The notes beneath the pieces were generated by a model. That model ran no database searches. It was not told where the DNA came from and saw only the letters and a list, made by a program, of their open reading frames with translations. This document shows positions 25,438-38,549 of a DNA stretch of 58,698 nt, in pieces. The translations under genes and the position numbers were made by a program. The DNA is from Clostridia bacterium (lineage in GTDB: Bacteria > Bacillota > Clostridia > Christensenellales > SZUA-584), in contig QKIQ01000102.1 in assembly GCA_003249555.1 (NCBI GenBank), positions 1 through 58,698 on the forward strand. The letters are read 5' to 3'. The number at the start of each line of letters is the position of its first letter. Position 1 is the first letter of the stretch.

Positions 25438-26565
25438 TTACCAGGGGCGTCGTGCGCATACGAACATGCTTTTCCAATACGAAGTGGTACACGAACGTTT
25501 CACAACCTTGCCGTTTGCCGAAGAAGCGTCGATCATCGTGCCGCCGCCGATATAGATACCCACATGCCCGACCTTTGATTTGGCCGAGTTCCAGAAGAAT
25601 AGCAGGTCGCCCTTTTCAAGATCACTCATTGATGTAATCTTATCCCACTCAGATACTTGAGAATACCCGGCGGCATTATAACGGCCGCGCGAGGAACCGG
25701 CTTGCTTGAGACAGTAATACACAAGACCGGAGCAGTCGAATGAATCCGGCCCTTCGTGCCCCAGCCGATAGGGTTCCCCAATCTGATCTTGTGCCACCTC
25801 GAGCATTTCGACAATATTCGCGCTTCGCTTTTCGGCCTGAACCTTGGTTGCGCTGGGTTTTGCATCGGGCGAATAGATCTTGTCCAGTGTATAGTGCCCG
25901 CTTTTGCCGTCTACATCCAAATCGTTGCGCGACTGAAATTCTTCGATTGCGGCCACAGTCTCAGTGCCGTAGTATCCGGTGACTTTGCTTAAGTAGCCAA
26001 GGTCAACCAGCTGTCTTTGCAGACTGTCCACGTCTTCACCGCGTGTGCCTTCCAATAGCATATATTTTTGCGCCTGATCGGAATGAATCAGTTCAAGCGT
26101 TTGCGGCCCAGAGATGCCGTCCTGCTGCAGTTCATGCTGGCGCTGAAAAAGAAGTACGGCGTATTCTGTGGCCGGGCCATAAAGCAGAGTAGTTTCATCG
26201 ATATCGAGGTATTCAAGCTCCATGAGCCGCTGTTGAAGCTCTTTTACCCTCTCATTCTCATTGCCTCGTTGTAATGTGGGATCCGGTGTGGGCGTGGGTG
26301 CGGGAGGCGGCGTGGGTGTGGGCGCTTGTGTTTCGGTCATAGGAACATTGTCGACAGCTGCCAGCGCATAAGTATTGTCCTGCTGAGCCAGCGCGCCGGT
26401 TTCGTGAGGCATTGAGATGACGATCACGATTGTTGCTAACACAACAGCGGCACCGCTCAAAATAATGATACGTGTTTGCTTTCTTAGTTGAAAAAACGTA
26501 TTGTAAGCGCGGCAAAACGTTCCTTTCAGTTTTGAGAACCGTCTGGTTCGTCTTCGTCTGTACAT
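25438..26565 (-). CDS. NlpC/P60 cell-wall peptidase with two peptidoglycan-binding domains
   Basis: A membrane-anchored wall endopeptidase of 375 residues. A basic N-terminus leads to one membrane segment (31-51), a Pro/Thr-rich linker (81-96), two PG_binding_1 domains (about 101-160 and 172-230) and an NlpC/P60 domain (about 250-375). The nucleophile is Cys278 in FDCSGLVYYC and the base His334 in VGHVGIYIGGG. These enzymes cleave gamma-D-Glu to diaminopimelate links in peptidoglycan. A promoter lies upstream (26587-26615) and GAGAGG before the ATG. The terminator at 25389 is directly downstream, so it is probably monocistronic. Confidence 0.94.
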   Translation of the reverse strand: MYRRRRTRRFSKLKGTFCRAYNTFFQLRKQTRIIILSGAAVVLATIVIVISMPHETGALAQQDNTYALAAVDNVPMTETQAPTPTPPPAPTPTPDPTLQRGNENERVKELQQRLMELEYLDIDETTLLYGPATEYAVLLFQRQHELQQDGISGPQTLELIHSDQAQKYMLLEGTRGEDVDSLQRQLVDLGYLSKVTGYYGTETVAAIEEFQSRNDLDVDGKSGHYTLDKIYSPDAKPSATKVQAEKRSANIVEMLEVAQDQIGEPYRLGHEGPDSFDCSGLVYYCLKQAGSSRGRYNAAGYSQVSEWDKITSMSDLEKGDLLFFWNSAKSKVGHVGIYIGGGTMIDASSANGKVVKRSCTTSYWKSMFVCARRPW

Positions 26566-26586
26566 AAGAACCTCTCGTTTTCTTTC

Positions 26587-26615
26587 ATTTTATATCGAAT
26601 TGAAATGAATTGCAA
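26587..26615 (-). promoter_or_regulatory. Promoter of the NlpC/P60 gene
   Basis: On the minus strand TTGCAA (26615-26610), 17-base spacer, TAAAAT (26592-26587), about 22 bases before the start codon. Confidence 0.6.
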
Positions 26616-26750
26616 GAAAATATTACGGAAATATTACAAAATAATGACGAAAGTACATTTTGATATGCTTGTTTGTTTCGAGTCATATCAGAGAATCAAG
26701 CAATTATGTTGTTCCATATGATAACAATCAAACACAGTATAGTATTCAGA

Positions 26751-27533
26751 TCAGAACGACTCTGTGAGCTTGCGCTGAATGCGAGCCACAATGGAAGCGC
26801 TTATTGTGCCGGGGAGAAGTTTTGAAGCGAGTATGAATATTTTATTCAATAAACCCGGAATAATAACGGATTTGTTTTTGTTTATGCCTTTGTATGCTGT
26901 TTCAGCCACTTTATGAGGCGACATGGCGCCTTTGATATCCGCTTTTCCGGCTCGCTTGGAAAACTCTGTTGCTGTAGACCCCGGACAAAGTGCGCTAACG
27001 GTGATGCCGCTGCCTTTGAGTTCTTTGCGCAGCGCCTGTGTGAAGGAAAGAACGTAAGCTTTTGTGGCATAGTAAACGGCGATGTATGGTCCCGGCTGAT
27101 ACGAACCAGTCGAAGCCACATTGAGTATTTTTCCGCCGCCATGACGGCGCATATGATGAACGGCAAGATGTGTAAGAGCGGTAAGAGAGCGGATGTTCAG
27201 ATCAATCATCTGATTATTGTGTGACTGATCATTATCTTTAAAAAGGCCGGATCGGCCCGCTCCTGCATTGTTAATCAAAACATCAAGCTGAATGTTTTGA
27301 TTCAAAAGCTCAGCAAAGATTTCTTTCGGAGCGTGGATAGCTGTTAAATCTTTTGGAATGACAACAACTTGGACATGATGTCGTTTGGCTATCATTTCGG
27401 ATAGGTCACAGAGCTTATTTTCACTGCGGGCCACAAGAACGACGCTGTGACCATTGCGGGCGAAACACAGAGCAAGCTCCTTACCAATGCCTGTTGATGC
27501 ACCGGTAATTAATACCCAGCGAGAGTTGTTCAT
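26751..27533 (-). CDS. Short-chain dehydrogenase/reductase
   Basis: Classical SDR of 260 residues. The cofactor loop is TGASTGIG (10-17), NNAG follows at about 88-91, and the catalytic motif is YYATK with Ser in the preceding VASTGS. A basic residue after the second strand (VARSENK) suggests NADP(H). The C-terminal part with a hydrophobic segment (GLLNKIFILASKLLP) resembles DltE/YqjQ-type SDRs that act near the membrane, but the substrate is unknown. GGAGGG precedes the ATG. It lies 67 bases after the PAS-GAF gene in the same direction. Confidence 0.88.
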   Translation of the reverse strand: MNNSRWVLITGASTGIGKELALCFARNGHSVVLVARSENKLCDLSEMIAKRHHVQVVVIPKDLTAIHAPKEIFAELLNQNIQLDVLINNAGAGRSGLFKDNDQSHNNQMIDLNIRSLTALTHLAVHHMRRHGGGKILNVASTGSYQPGPYIAVYYATKAYVLSFTQALRKELKGSGITVSALCPGSTATEFSKRAGKADIKGAMSPHKVAETAYKGINKNKSVIIPGLLNKIFILASKLLPGTISASIVARIQRKLTESF

Positions 27534-27600
27534 GGCGAAGCCCTCCTTGCTGTCCGATTATAACATGACAGAAGGCTATGCGCAACGAGACCAAGCGGTT

Positions 27601-29733
27601 CTAAATCGCAGCGGGCTGCGTTGTAAACGACAGCGTTTTTAGGCAGGGCTTTTCCGTATTGTGAGAAAAGCGATTGTGTCTGCTGGAATATATGCGCATG
27701 TAAGCGTTCGCGTAATATTGTGCCATTAGCCCAAGTGTATCCAGATAAGCATCGCTTGGCTTTTTGGAAGCAAAGTTGACGCGAAGACATCCCCAGACAG
27801 ATTCGCGGTATAACACGGGGATACTAAGCGTCGTGTTGTCTTGAAAATTCATGGTATTGCCAGAACGTTTTGATGAACGGCAGGGAGGGAACCAGTCGAA
27901 AATGATGCATGTTTTTGTGAAATCTTCATTAAATCGCGTAAGACTGACGGATTGTATTTGCAGCATTTCTCGAATTTCTTCGCATACCGAGCTAAAAACC
28001 TTTGATAGATTATCAACTGTGGCGTCAAAAAACATGTGAGCGCTTTTGGCCACACTTTGTAAAATGTCCGCGTGCTTAGCAGCTTCATAAACACTTGCAC
28101 GGTGATTTTGATTTGCCAAAATTAATTCATTTTCTCTGCACATTCTTAAATAGGCACCATAGAAAACTTCAGCAAATTGTTTGGCGGTATGGATGTGCAT
28201 GTTGTTCCAATTATCACAACCGAGAACTTTGCACAAGACAAGGACTCCCCATATTGTTCCACCGTTGCGTATAGGAATAATCATGAAGGACTTTATGCCA
28301 AGGCTTAGCATCGTGTCCATTAGAAAAGATGGTATGGGGCCTTGTTCTTCTGCCGTATTGCCGATAATAAAATATTCATTGTCGCGCAGGAAGTCCATAA
28401 AGCCAAGGGTTGGAAGTACTGGATTATATTGCAGCTTGCCGCATGGCAAACCCTTTTTGCACCACTCATAAAAAACAAAGGATTCATTATCAAAGACATG
28501 AATACAAGCAAGGTCAACTTCTGTGAGCCCGACCAATACTTCAAGCATGTCTTTTGTGCATGAGGAAAAATGTTGAGAATCCGCGAGAGTATACTGTTTT
28601 GAGACATTTGCAAGTGATTCTTGAACGGAAAGCATATCCTGGAGACATTCATCATATTCTGCTAAAACCTTGTTGGACTCACTTAGCTGCTTTTCCATTT
28701 TCATGCGAAGATAGGCACTCATAACGGTACCTGCAGCCGTTTTAAGCCGACTAATTTCCAGCGTGTTCCATGCGCGCTTGTAATCCTGTTGAGCCACGCA
28801 GATGATTCCCCAAAAATCGTTTCCGCGTAGTATGGGTACAATCAGAATTGAACGAATAGATTCTTGTTGACTTGGATGATTGAGCGCTGAGAATAAACGC
28901 GGATTATCTGCTTCTAAGTCGCTTATAACAATAATTTTTCCGGAGCGACACTGATTGGTCCATGTGCCAATCCCAGAGTTCAGTGCGGCCTTAAACATAA
29001 GAATGTTTTTTGCGGCATCTATGGCATGCCACTCGCAGCATTGGCAGAATATTGCGCCATCGCTTTTCCATACGCAAGCCCAATCCACCTTAAGAAGGCT
29101 GCCCAGCCCGGCAGTCAACTGGTCTATACACATGGTAAAACCCGAATGGCCTGAATCCAAAAAATCTCGAGAAACGCAGGCAAGCAGCTCCTCGAATTGA
29201 ACTTGCTCTTTTAAACCTTGGTCACGATTAAAAAGCTTATTTTTTGTGCTCTCGAGCTGATGCGTTTTGCAAACGTGCTTTGAGATATCAACGCTGGTTC
29301 CGGCAACGTGTGCAATATGACCGTTTTCAAAAGACGGATAAAGTGAAACGCAGAAGGTTTTTCCGGCGTAAGTATTATTGCATATGACGGGCTGCCCTGA
29401 TTTCACACAGGTATTTAGCTGGCTGCGCGCAATAAAAGCCTCATTATTCGAAAACAGTGTATCATATGTCTCGCACGTATTGGTAACTGGCAGGTCGGCT
29501 TGGTCATAAAAGGCCTGATTGGCATATGCCAGATTGTACTCATCTGATTCATAAACCTTCCATATAAACATACCGTCATGCGAAGCATCGCATAATTGAT
29601 GGTAAACCGTTTGCTCAAAAGGCGTTGACGTGATGCCGCTATTAGAAGAGATGTTCTTTAGAACATTTTCGCCGCCATGCTTATTTACAGGAAAAAGCAT
29701 TTGAGCTGATTCAGTTATTATTCCGTCATCCAT
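27601..29733 (-). CDS. PAS-GAF-GAF-GAF sensor protein without output domain
   Basis: A soluble 710-residue sensor. A PAS-like domain (about 45-150, with DGMFIWKVYESDEYNLAYANQAF) is followed by three GAF-type domains (about 185-345, 365-530 and 545-685). The GAF ends repeat a clear pattern: ILIVPILRGNDFWGIICV, FMIIPIRNGGTIWGVLVL and LSIPVLYRESVWGCLRV. No kinase, GGDEF, EAL, helix-turn-helix or other output follows; the protein ends about 30 residues after the third domain. It is unusually rich in Cys. The ATG at 29733 is preferred because GGAGG lies 6 bases upstream; an in-frame ATG at 29757 has none. It may act by protein contact. Confidence 0.85.
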   Translation of the reverse strand: MDDGIITESAQMLFPVNKHGGENVLKNISSNSGITSTPFEQTVYHQLCDASHDGMFIWKVYESDEYNLAYANQAFYDQADLPVTNTCETYDTLFSNNEAFIARSQLNTCVKSGQPVICNNTYAGKTFCVSLYPSFENGHIAHVAGTSVDISKHVCKTHQLESTKNKLFNRDQGLKEQVQFEELLACVSRDFLDSGHSGFTMCIDQLTAGLGSLLKVDWACVWKSDGAIFCQCCEWHAIDAAKNILMFKAALNSGIGTWTNQCRSGKIIVISDLEADNPRLFSALNHPSQQESIRSILIVPILRGNDFWGIICVAQQDYKRAWNTLEISRLKTAAGTVMSAYLRMKMEKQLSESNKVLAEYDECLQDMLSVQESLANVSKQYTLADSQHFSSCTKDMLEVLVGLTEVDLACIHVFDNESFVFYEWCKKGLPCGKLQYNPVLPTLGFMDFLRDNEYFIIGNTAEEQGPIPSFLMDTMLSLGIKSFMIIPIRNGGTIWGVLVLCKVLGCDNWNNMHIHTAKQFAEVFYGAYLRMCRENELILANQNHRASVYEAAKHADILQSVAKSAHMFFDATVDNLSKVFSSVCEEIREMLQIQSVSLTRFNEDFTKTCIIFDWFPPCRSSKRSGNTMNFQDNTTLSIPVLYRESVWGCLRVNFASKKPSDAYLDTLGLMAQYYANAYMRIYSSRHNRFSHNTEKPCLKTLSFTTQPAAI

Positions 29734-29913
29734 GACGAACCTCCAGCAGTGAAACAATATATTGTATTATACACCTTTCGTCATACTATATTTTTTTTTC
29801 GACAAAAATAGTCAGACTTATCCATGTGTTGATAATAGTATTGAAAGCGCAAATAAGAAAGTGCATAAATAGTATGGTTATTTGATGAATGATAAAAGAA
29901 AAAGAGATTAACG

Positions 29914-30720
29914 CTATAACGGCCGGATAATTATCTCTTCAGCTGCTGGATCCACATTCTCCAGCATGAGAAGTCCTTTGTAATTTTCGATCTGCTTTTT
30001 TTCGGGTGTCCTGGTTACAATACCCGCGCCGCATCCCACAACGGTGATGGAAAATTCCTTCATCATTTCAAAGAGCGCGTGAACAGTGCCGCCGCCTGCG
30101 ATAAAGTCGTCAATCAGCAGTGCTTTTTGTCCCGGTGTAACGGCACGCTTGGACAAAGACATCGTCATCATGCGCTTAGATGAGCCGGTCAAATAGTTGA
30201 TTGTGACTACGGAGCCTTCCGTAATTTTTAGATCACGCCGTGCAATCACAAGCGGTTTTGACAGCGCGCGTGCCACGAACAGTGCGAGGGCCACACCTTT
30301 TGTTTCTACAGTAGCCACAAAATCGGGATTGGATTTTAAAAACATACCCGCTAAAATCTCTGCCATGGGAGCCACGTACTTAGGATTAGAGAAGATATCG
30401 ACCGTATAGATATATCCGCCGGGCAGAATTCTGGATGGGTCTGAAAGTTTTTCCGCCACATCTTTTAATACCATTTCCCGCTGGTTGGCTGTCATTACGG
30501 GGATGAAGCGCACGCCGCCGCCTGCGCCTAAAGTGACTTCTATATCGCCTTGACCGTATGATTTAAACATATTTTTGAGTATGGCAATATCCTCGCTCAT
30601 TGTCGATTTTGCGGCGCCGAACATGTCGCAGAAGACTTTGAGTGAGTAGGTTTTTCCGGGATCGCGAGTTAGCATCGCAGAAACCATTGCCAATCGCGTT
30701 TTTCTGTCGGCCTTATCCAT
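29914..30720 (-). CDS. purR: Purine operon repressor PurR
   Basis: PurR of the Bacillus type, which controls purine genes and senses PRPP. The 268 residues comprise an N-terminal winged helix (1-75) and a phosphoribosyltransferase-like domain with the PRPP motif ALLIDDFIAGGGT (200-212). AAGGAG lies 8 bases before the ATG at 30720, which is chosen over an ATG at 30747. It is divergent from murC. In many Firmicutes purR lies near glmU and spoVG; that neighbourhood is not present here. Confidence 0.95.
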   Translation of the reverse strand: MDKADRKTRLAMVSAMLTRDPGKTYSLKVFCDMFGAAKSTMSEDIAILKNMFKSYGQGDIEVTLGAGGGVRFIPVMTANQREMVLKDVAEKLSDPSRILPGGYIYTVDIFSNPKYVAPMAEILAGMFLKSNPDFVATVETKGVALALFVARALSKPLVIARRDLKITEGSVVTINYLTGSSKRMMTMSLSKRAVTPGQKALLIDDFIAGGGTVHALFEMMKEFSITVVGCGAGIVTRTPEKKQIENYKGLLMLENVDPAAEEIIIRPL

Positions 30721-30799
30721 AAGCGCCACTCCTTCGTCATCATTCATTGTTCATTATAGAGCGATGAACTCATTTTTTAAATAGCGAAATGTTTTTTTA

Positions 30800-30829
30800 T
30801 TGATATTCGCGCGGCGTTTGGAGTATAAT
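30800..30829 (+). promoter_or_regulatory. Promoter of murC
   Basis: TTGATA (30800-30805), 18-base spacer, TATAAT (30824-30829). The predicted start of transcription is near 30836, almost on top of an ATG at 30838. Confidence 0.65.
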
Positions 30830-30873
30830 GCAGTGATATGGGGTTGCATAGCATAGACGACAAAGAGGTGGCT

Positions 30874-32238
30874 ATGGTAGTATTAAAGGATTTTAAAGGG
30901 AGAACTGTTCATTTTATTGGCATCGGCGGCTGCAGCATGAGCGGGCTTGCGATCATTCTCAAGAATCTTGGGTATATGGCACAAGGGTCTGATATCGCTG
31001 AATCGGCGTTTACCAGGAAACTAAAAAGTGAGGGAATACCGTTTATTATCGGACATGATGCGAAGAATTTGAAAGATGTTTCGCTGGTGATATATTCAGC
31101 CGCGATAAAACCGGGAAACCCAGAATACGACAGCGCAAAAGAGATGGGATTGCCCATGATGGAGCGCTCCGAACTGCTTGGTCAGATAAGCCGTCAGTTT
31201 GAGACCGTAATCGGTATTGCGGGCTGCCACGGCAAAACAACGATCACATCGATGTGCGCACTCATATTACGCGAATGTCATGTGAACTTGACGGTGCACG
31301 TGGGCGGCATGGTGGATTTTCTGGGCGGCGGAGTGGCAATTGGCGATTACCCTGCTTTGTTGACAGAAGCGTGTGAATATGTGCGAAGCTTTTTAAAGCT
31401 TGCGCCTACACATATTTTGATTAACAATATTGATGACGACCATCTGGACTATTATAAAAACATCGACGAAATCGCGGATACGTTTGCGCAGTTTGCGGCG
31501 CTTTTGCCGGAAAGTGGTGTGCTGTTTGCGAACGTGCATGACCCGTTGGTGATGAACGTTGCGAAAAGCAGTGACCGCAAAACCGTGACTTATGGGTTTG
31601 AGAATGCGGACTATATGGCTGTGAACGTAGCTTATAACGATATGGGCTGTCCCATCTTTGATGTGATATCTCCCGGCGGCAGGGGCAAAGTGGCGCTTAG
31701 TGTGGTGGGGCGGCATAACATGATGAACGCACTGGCCGCCATCACGGTATGCAGCGAGATTTTTGGAATAAAGCCCAAAGATGCTGGTAAAGCGCTTAAT
31801 AAATATCATCTCGTGGGGCGCAGGTTTGAGCTATTGGGGGAGAAGAACGGCGTCAAGGTCGTTCACGATTATGCGCACCATCCAAGTGAGATTTTGGCGT
31901 GTCTTAACGCCGCGTCCAAATATCCGCACAAAAAGCTATGGGTGGTATTCCAGTGCAATTCGTATACACGTGCCAAAACACTTAAAGACAAATATGCGGT
32001 GAGCTTTTCGGATGCCGATATGGTATTGGTGCCGGATATCTATCCGGGTCGCGATATTGATCGTGGCGAAATACACGCGCGCGACCTTGTGGACGCCATC
32101 AGTTCGAACGTCGCATGTAAATACATCGCGACATTTGAGGAAATCAGTGATTATCTTGATGAAAACGCATCTGTTGGTGATATTGTGGTGACACTGGGCT
32201 CCGGCAGTGTGGACAAAGAGACGAAAAAGCTGCTCTGA
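30874..32238 (+). CDS. murC: UDP-N-acetylmuramate--L-alanine ligase
   Basis: Cytoplasmic Mur ligase that adds L-Ala to UDP-MurNAc. The 454 residues show the Rossmann start HFIGIGGCSMSGLA (13-26), the ATP loop GCHGKTT (117-123) and NNIDDDHLDYY, then VVHDYAHHPSEI in the C-terminal domain. The central motif reads TEACEYVRSFL, a clostridial variant of the common EADESD. The ATG at 30874 has GAGGTG upstream. An in-frame ATG at 30838 has no ribosome binding site and lies at the predicted transcript start, so it is less likely. A terminator follows the gene. Confidence 0.93.
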   Translation: MVVLKDFKGRTVHFIGIGGCSMSGLAIILKNLGYMAQGSDIAESAFTRKLKSEGIPFIIGHDAKNLKDVSLVIYSAAIKPGNPEYDSAKEMGLPMMERSELLGQISRQFETVIGIAGCHGKTTITSMCALILRECHVNLTVHVGGMVDFLGGGVAIGDYPALLTEACEYVRSFLKLAPTHILINNIDDDHLDYYKNIDEIADTFAQFAALLPESGVLFANVHDPLVMNVAKSSDRKTVTYGFENADYMAVNVAYNDMGCPIFDVISPGGRGKVALSVVGRHNMMNALAAITVCSEIFGIKPKDAGKALNKYHLVGRRFELLGEKNGVKVVHDYAHHPSEILACLNAASKYPHKKLWVVFQCNSYTRAKTLKDKYAVSFSDADMVLVPDIYPGRDIDRGEIHARDLVDAISSNVACKYIATFEEISDYLDENASVGDIVVTLGSGSVDKETKKLL

Positions 32239-32358
32239 AGACGAAAAAATATATTGAGCAGACATAACAATTACTATAAATAAATAACAAAACCAAACAT
32301 CTTCGGTTAAAATGGTTATATTCCGTCTGAAATAAGGCTCAAATTATGAAAAATTAAA

Positions 32359-32397
32359 GACTTCCGTTCAAAAAACAACAAACGGAAGTCTTTTTTT
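32359..32397. terminator. Bidirectional terminator between murC and ligA
   Basis: A perfect 10-bp stem (32359-32368 with 32381-32390). A run of seven T follows on the plus strand, and TTTAATTTTT on the minus strand. The bases 32398-32503 hold nothing else that I recognise. Confidence 0.9.
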
Positions 32398-32503
32398 ATG
32401 GAAGTATATCTATTGACATTCAAAATCACTGGCAAAAATGATAACAATATATAACATTAAATAACATTGCAATACAACCGCATTGAAATTGCTGATAATA
32501 TTA

Positions 32504-36718
<4,215 letters not shown>

Positions 36719-36719
<1 letters not shown>

Positions 36720-37015
36720 CAGTCCTCCTGTTTGAGTCGCTTGAGCGTCATTTTGTATCCGCCGGTGCCGTAAAGCAGGCATCGGTTTACACGGCTGATC
36801 GTGGCCGTGCTGGCGCCCGTTGTGTCTGAAATATCGTGACAGGTATGCTTTTCGCTAAGCAACTCTGCCACTTTGAAGCGCTGTGAGATGGATGTAAGCT
36901 CCGAGATCGTGCACAAGTCCTCGAAGAACATATAGCATTCCTCGATGGATTGAAGCGTTAATACAGCCTCGAATAGCTTGTCCATATCGGCAGATTTGAG
37001 CTTAGATTGGTACAT
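36719..37015 (-). CDS. yerC: YerC/TrpR-family DNA-binding protein
   Basis: A 98-residue helical protein of the YerC/YecD family, related to the Trp repressor. FFEDLCTISELTSISQRFKVAELL is followed by the helix-turn-helix SDTTGASTATISRVNRC and a conserved end GTGGYKMTLKRL. Its target is unknown. In Firmicutes it commonly precedes pcrA and ligA, as here; a 1-base overlap (TGATG) couples it to pcrA. Confidence 0.93.
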
Positions 37016-37028
37016 AAGCGTCCCTCCG

Positions 37029-37781
37029 TTATTTGACGGTATTCCTAAGCGTATCCAGTCCCTCGATGCGTACTTCTACGGTGTCGCCGCGCTGCATGGG
37101 GCCGATACCTTCCGGCGTCCCCGTGGCGACAATGTCGCCCGGAAGCAGCGTCATGCATGCGCTGATAAAGCTAATGATATTCAACACATCAAACAGCATG
37201 TAGTCAAACGTGCTGTCCTGCTTTGTTTCACCGTTCAGTACGCATTGTATGCGTTTGCCTGCCGGATCGAATTCCGTGTCGATGCTGGGGCCGACAGGAC
37301 AAAACGTATCAAACGATTTGGCCCGCGTCCACTGACCGTCCTGTTTTTGAAGGTCTCGCGCGGTGACGTCGTTGAGCGCTGTGTATCCGAAAATATAGCT
37401 TTTCGCCTCAAGCGGCGTCACATTCCGGCATTTTTTTCCTATGACAACCGCAAGCTCGCCTTCATAGTCCACGCGGTTTGTAATGGCAGGGTATTCAATA
37501 GAATCTTCATGTGCGATCAATGTGGTGACAGGCTTTATAAACAGCACCGGATTGCCAATCAGCTTGTTGTTAAGTTCTGCGGCGTGTTTTGCATAATTCA
37601 GCCCCACGGCCACGATTTTTGTGGGTTCACACGGGGGGAGCAGCGCGACATTGTTTAGCGCGGTTTCTTCTCCCGTAAAAGTATAGCGTTCATAAGGCGC
37701 TTCGGAGAGGTGTTTGAGTATGTTTCCGTCTCTGACTGCGTAAAAAATATCCTCGTTTCTTTTTGCTCTTACGATTTTCAT
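37029..37781 (-). CDS. Fumarylacetoacetate hydrolase family protein
   Basis: FAH-fold enzyme of 250 residues. The N-terminal cap is short (1-50); the catalytic domain has VGLNYAKHAAE, the metal-binding DYEGELAVVIGKK (about 125-137), NDVTARDLQ and LLPGDIVATGTPEGIG. Members are hydrolases, decarboxylases or tautomerases of beta-keto acids, including oxaloacetate tautomerase, so the substrate is not decided. AAGGAGG precedes the ATG. The yerC-like gene starts 13 bases downstream, so it may head that operon. Confidence 0.9.
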   Translation of the reverse strand: MKIVRAKRNEDIFYAVRDGNILKHLSEAPYERYTFTGEETALNNVALLPPCEPTKIVAVGLNYAKHAAELNNKLIGNPVLFIKPVTTLIAHEDSIEYPAITNRVDYEGELAVVIGKKCRNVTPLEAKSYIFGYTALNDVTARDLQKQDGQWTRAKSFDTFCPVGPSIDTEFDPAGKRIQCVLNGETKQDSTFDYMLFDVLNIISFISACMTLLPGDIVATGTPEGIGPMQRGDTVEVRIEGLDTLRNTVK

Positions 37782-37956
37782 AATCCAGCCTCCTTTTTAT
37801 GCATATTCTCATTTTATCACATTAACACGCAAGCACAAGCATGGAATTTGATTGGTGGTTTTGAATTCATCACAAGGCAAATTTTTGCTTATGTCACGCA
37901 TGGAATACTGGATTTATCAAATACTATATGATAAAAAATACGAGGAGCAAATAAAA

Positions 37957-38391
37957 ATGAGTACTTTGACATTTGGCGTGCAGGCACAAAGCGTCAACCC
38001 CACGCAAACTCAGGTAAAGGTAAGAGGCTTTCAGATGACGGTCGATGAACCCGCTGATTTGGGAGGCACTGATGTGGGCGCAAATCCCGTTGAATATTTA
38101 CTGGCATCTCTTTCCGGATGCTTGAATGTGGTGGCGCATCTTGTTGCGAAAGAAATGAATATTGCACTGCGCGGCATCGCGCTTGATCTGGAAGGAGAAC
38201 TGGATCCCGCCAAATTTATGGGAAAACCGACATCGGGCAGAGCGGGCTTTATATCCGTCAAGGTGACGATACACCCGGATTGTGACGCGGATCAGGCAAC
38301 GCTGCAAAATTGGCTGCAAGCTGTAGAAAGCCGCTGTCCCGTCAGCGACAATATCGGCAATGCTACGCCTGTGCATATCGCTCTTGGCTAG
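37957..38391 (+). CDS. OsmC/Ohr family peroxidase
   Basis: A 144-residue OsmC-like protein, expected to reduce organic hydroperoxides by two cysteines. Cys55 lies in LLASLSGCLNVVA and Cys127 in SRCPVSDNI, the expected spacing and context. GAGGAG (37942-37947) precedes the ATG; an in-frame ATG at 37852 would add 35 untypical residues. It converges with glmS, with a long hairpin between. Confidence 0.92.
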   Translation: MSTLTFGVQAQSVNPTQTQVKVRGFQMTVDEPADLGGTDVGANPVEYLLASLSGCLNVVAHLVAKEMNIALRGIALDLEGELDPAKFMGKPTSGRAGFISVKVTIHPDCDADQATLQNWLQAVESRCPVSDNIGNATPVHIALG

Positions 38392-38418
38392 AAGAAACGT
38401 TAATTCGTATTCGCCGTT

Positions 38419-38461
38419 TTCAAAATATCCTTCGACATGATTTGCCGAAGGATATTTTGAA
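38419..38461. terminator. Long hairpin between osmC-like gene and glmS
   Basis: A perfect 16-bp inverted repeat (38419-38434 with 38446-38461) and an 11-base loop. There is no T run on either strand, so termination efficiency is uncertain. Confidence 0.6.
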
Positions 38462-38487
38462 TAACACACAAATAAGTATATGCAAAT

Positions 38488-38512
38488 AAAAAGAAGCATG
38501 TTGCTCCTTTTT
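38488..38512 (-). terminator. Terminator of glmS
   Basis: On the minus strand AAAAAGGAGC pairs with GCTTCTTTTT (one G-T pair), a 5-base loop, then further T. Confidence 0.7.
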
Positions 38513-38549
38513 AATAACAGTTATATAATATATTTATATTTATACAGTA

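Noticed and set aside
27530-27790. An 86-codon minus-strand frame between the SDR and the PAS-GAF gene
   Set aside because: It overlaps the end of the PAS-GAF gene in another frame and has no ribosome binding site.
30838-30873. Upstream ATG of murC as a leaderless start
   Set aside because: It lies within two bases of the predicted transcript start, but a downstream ATG has GAGGTG and gives the normal MurC N-terminus.
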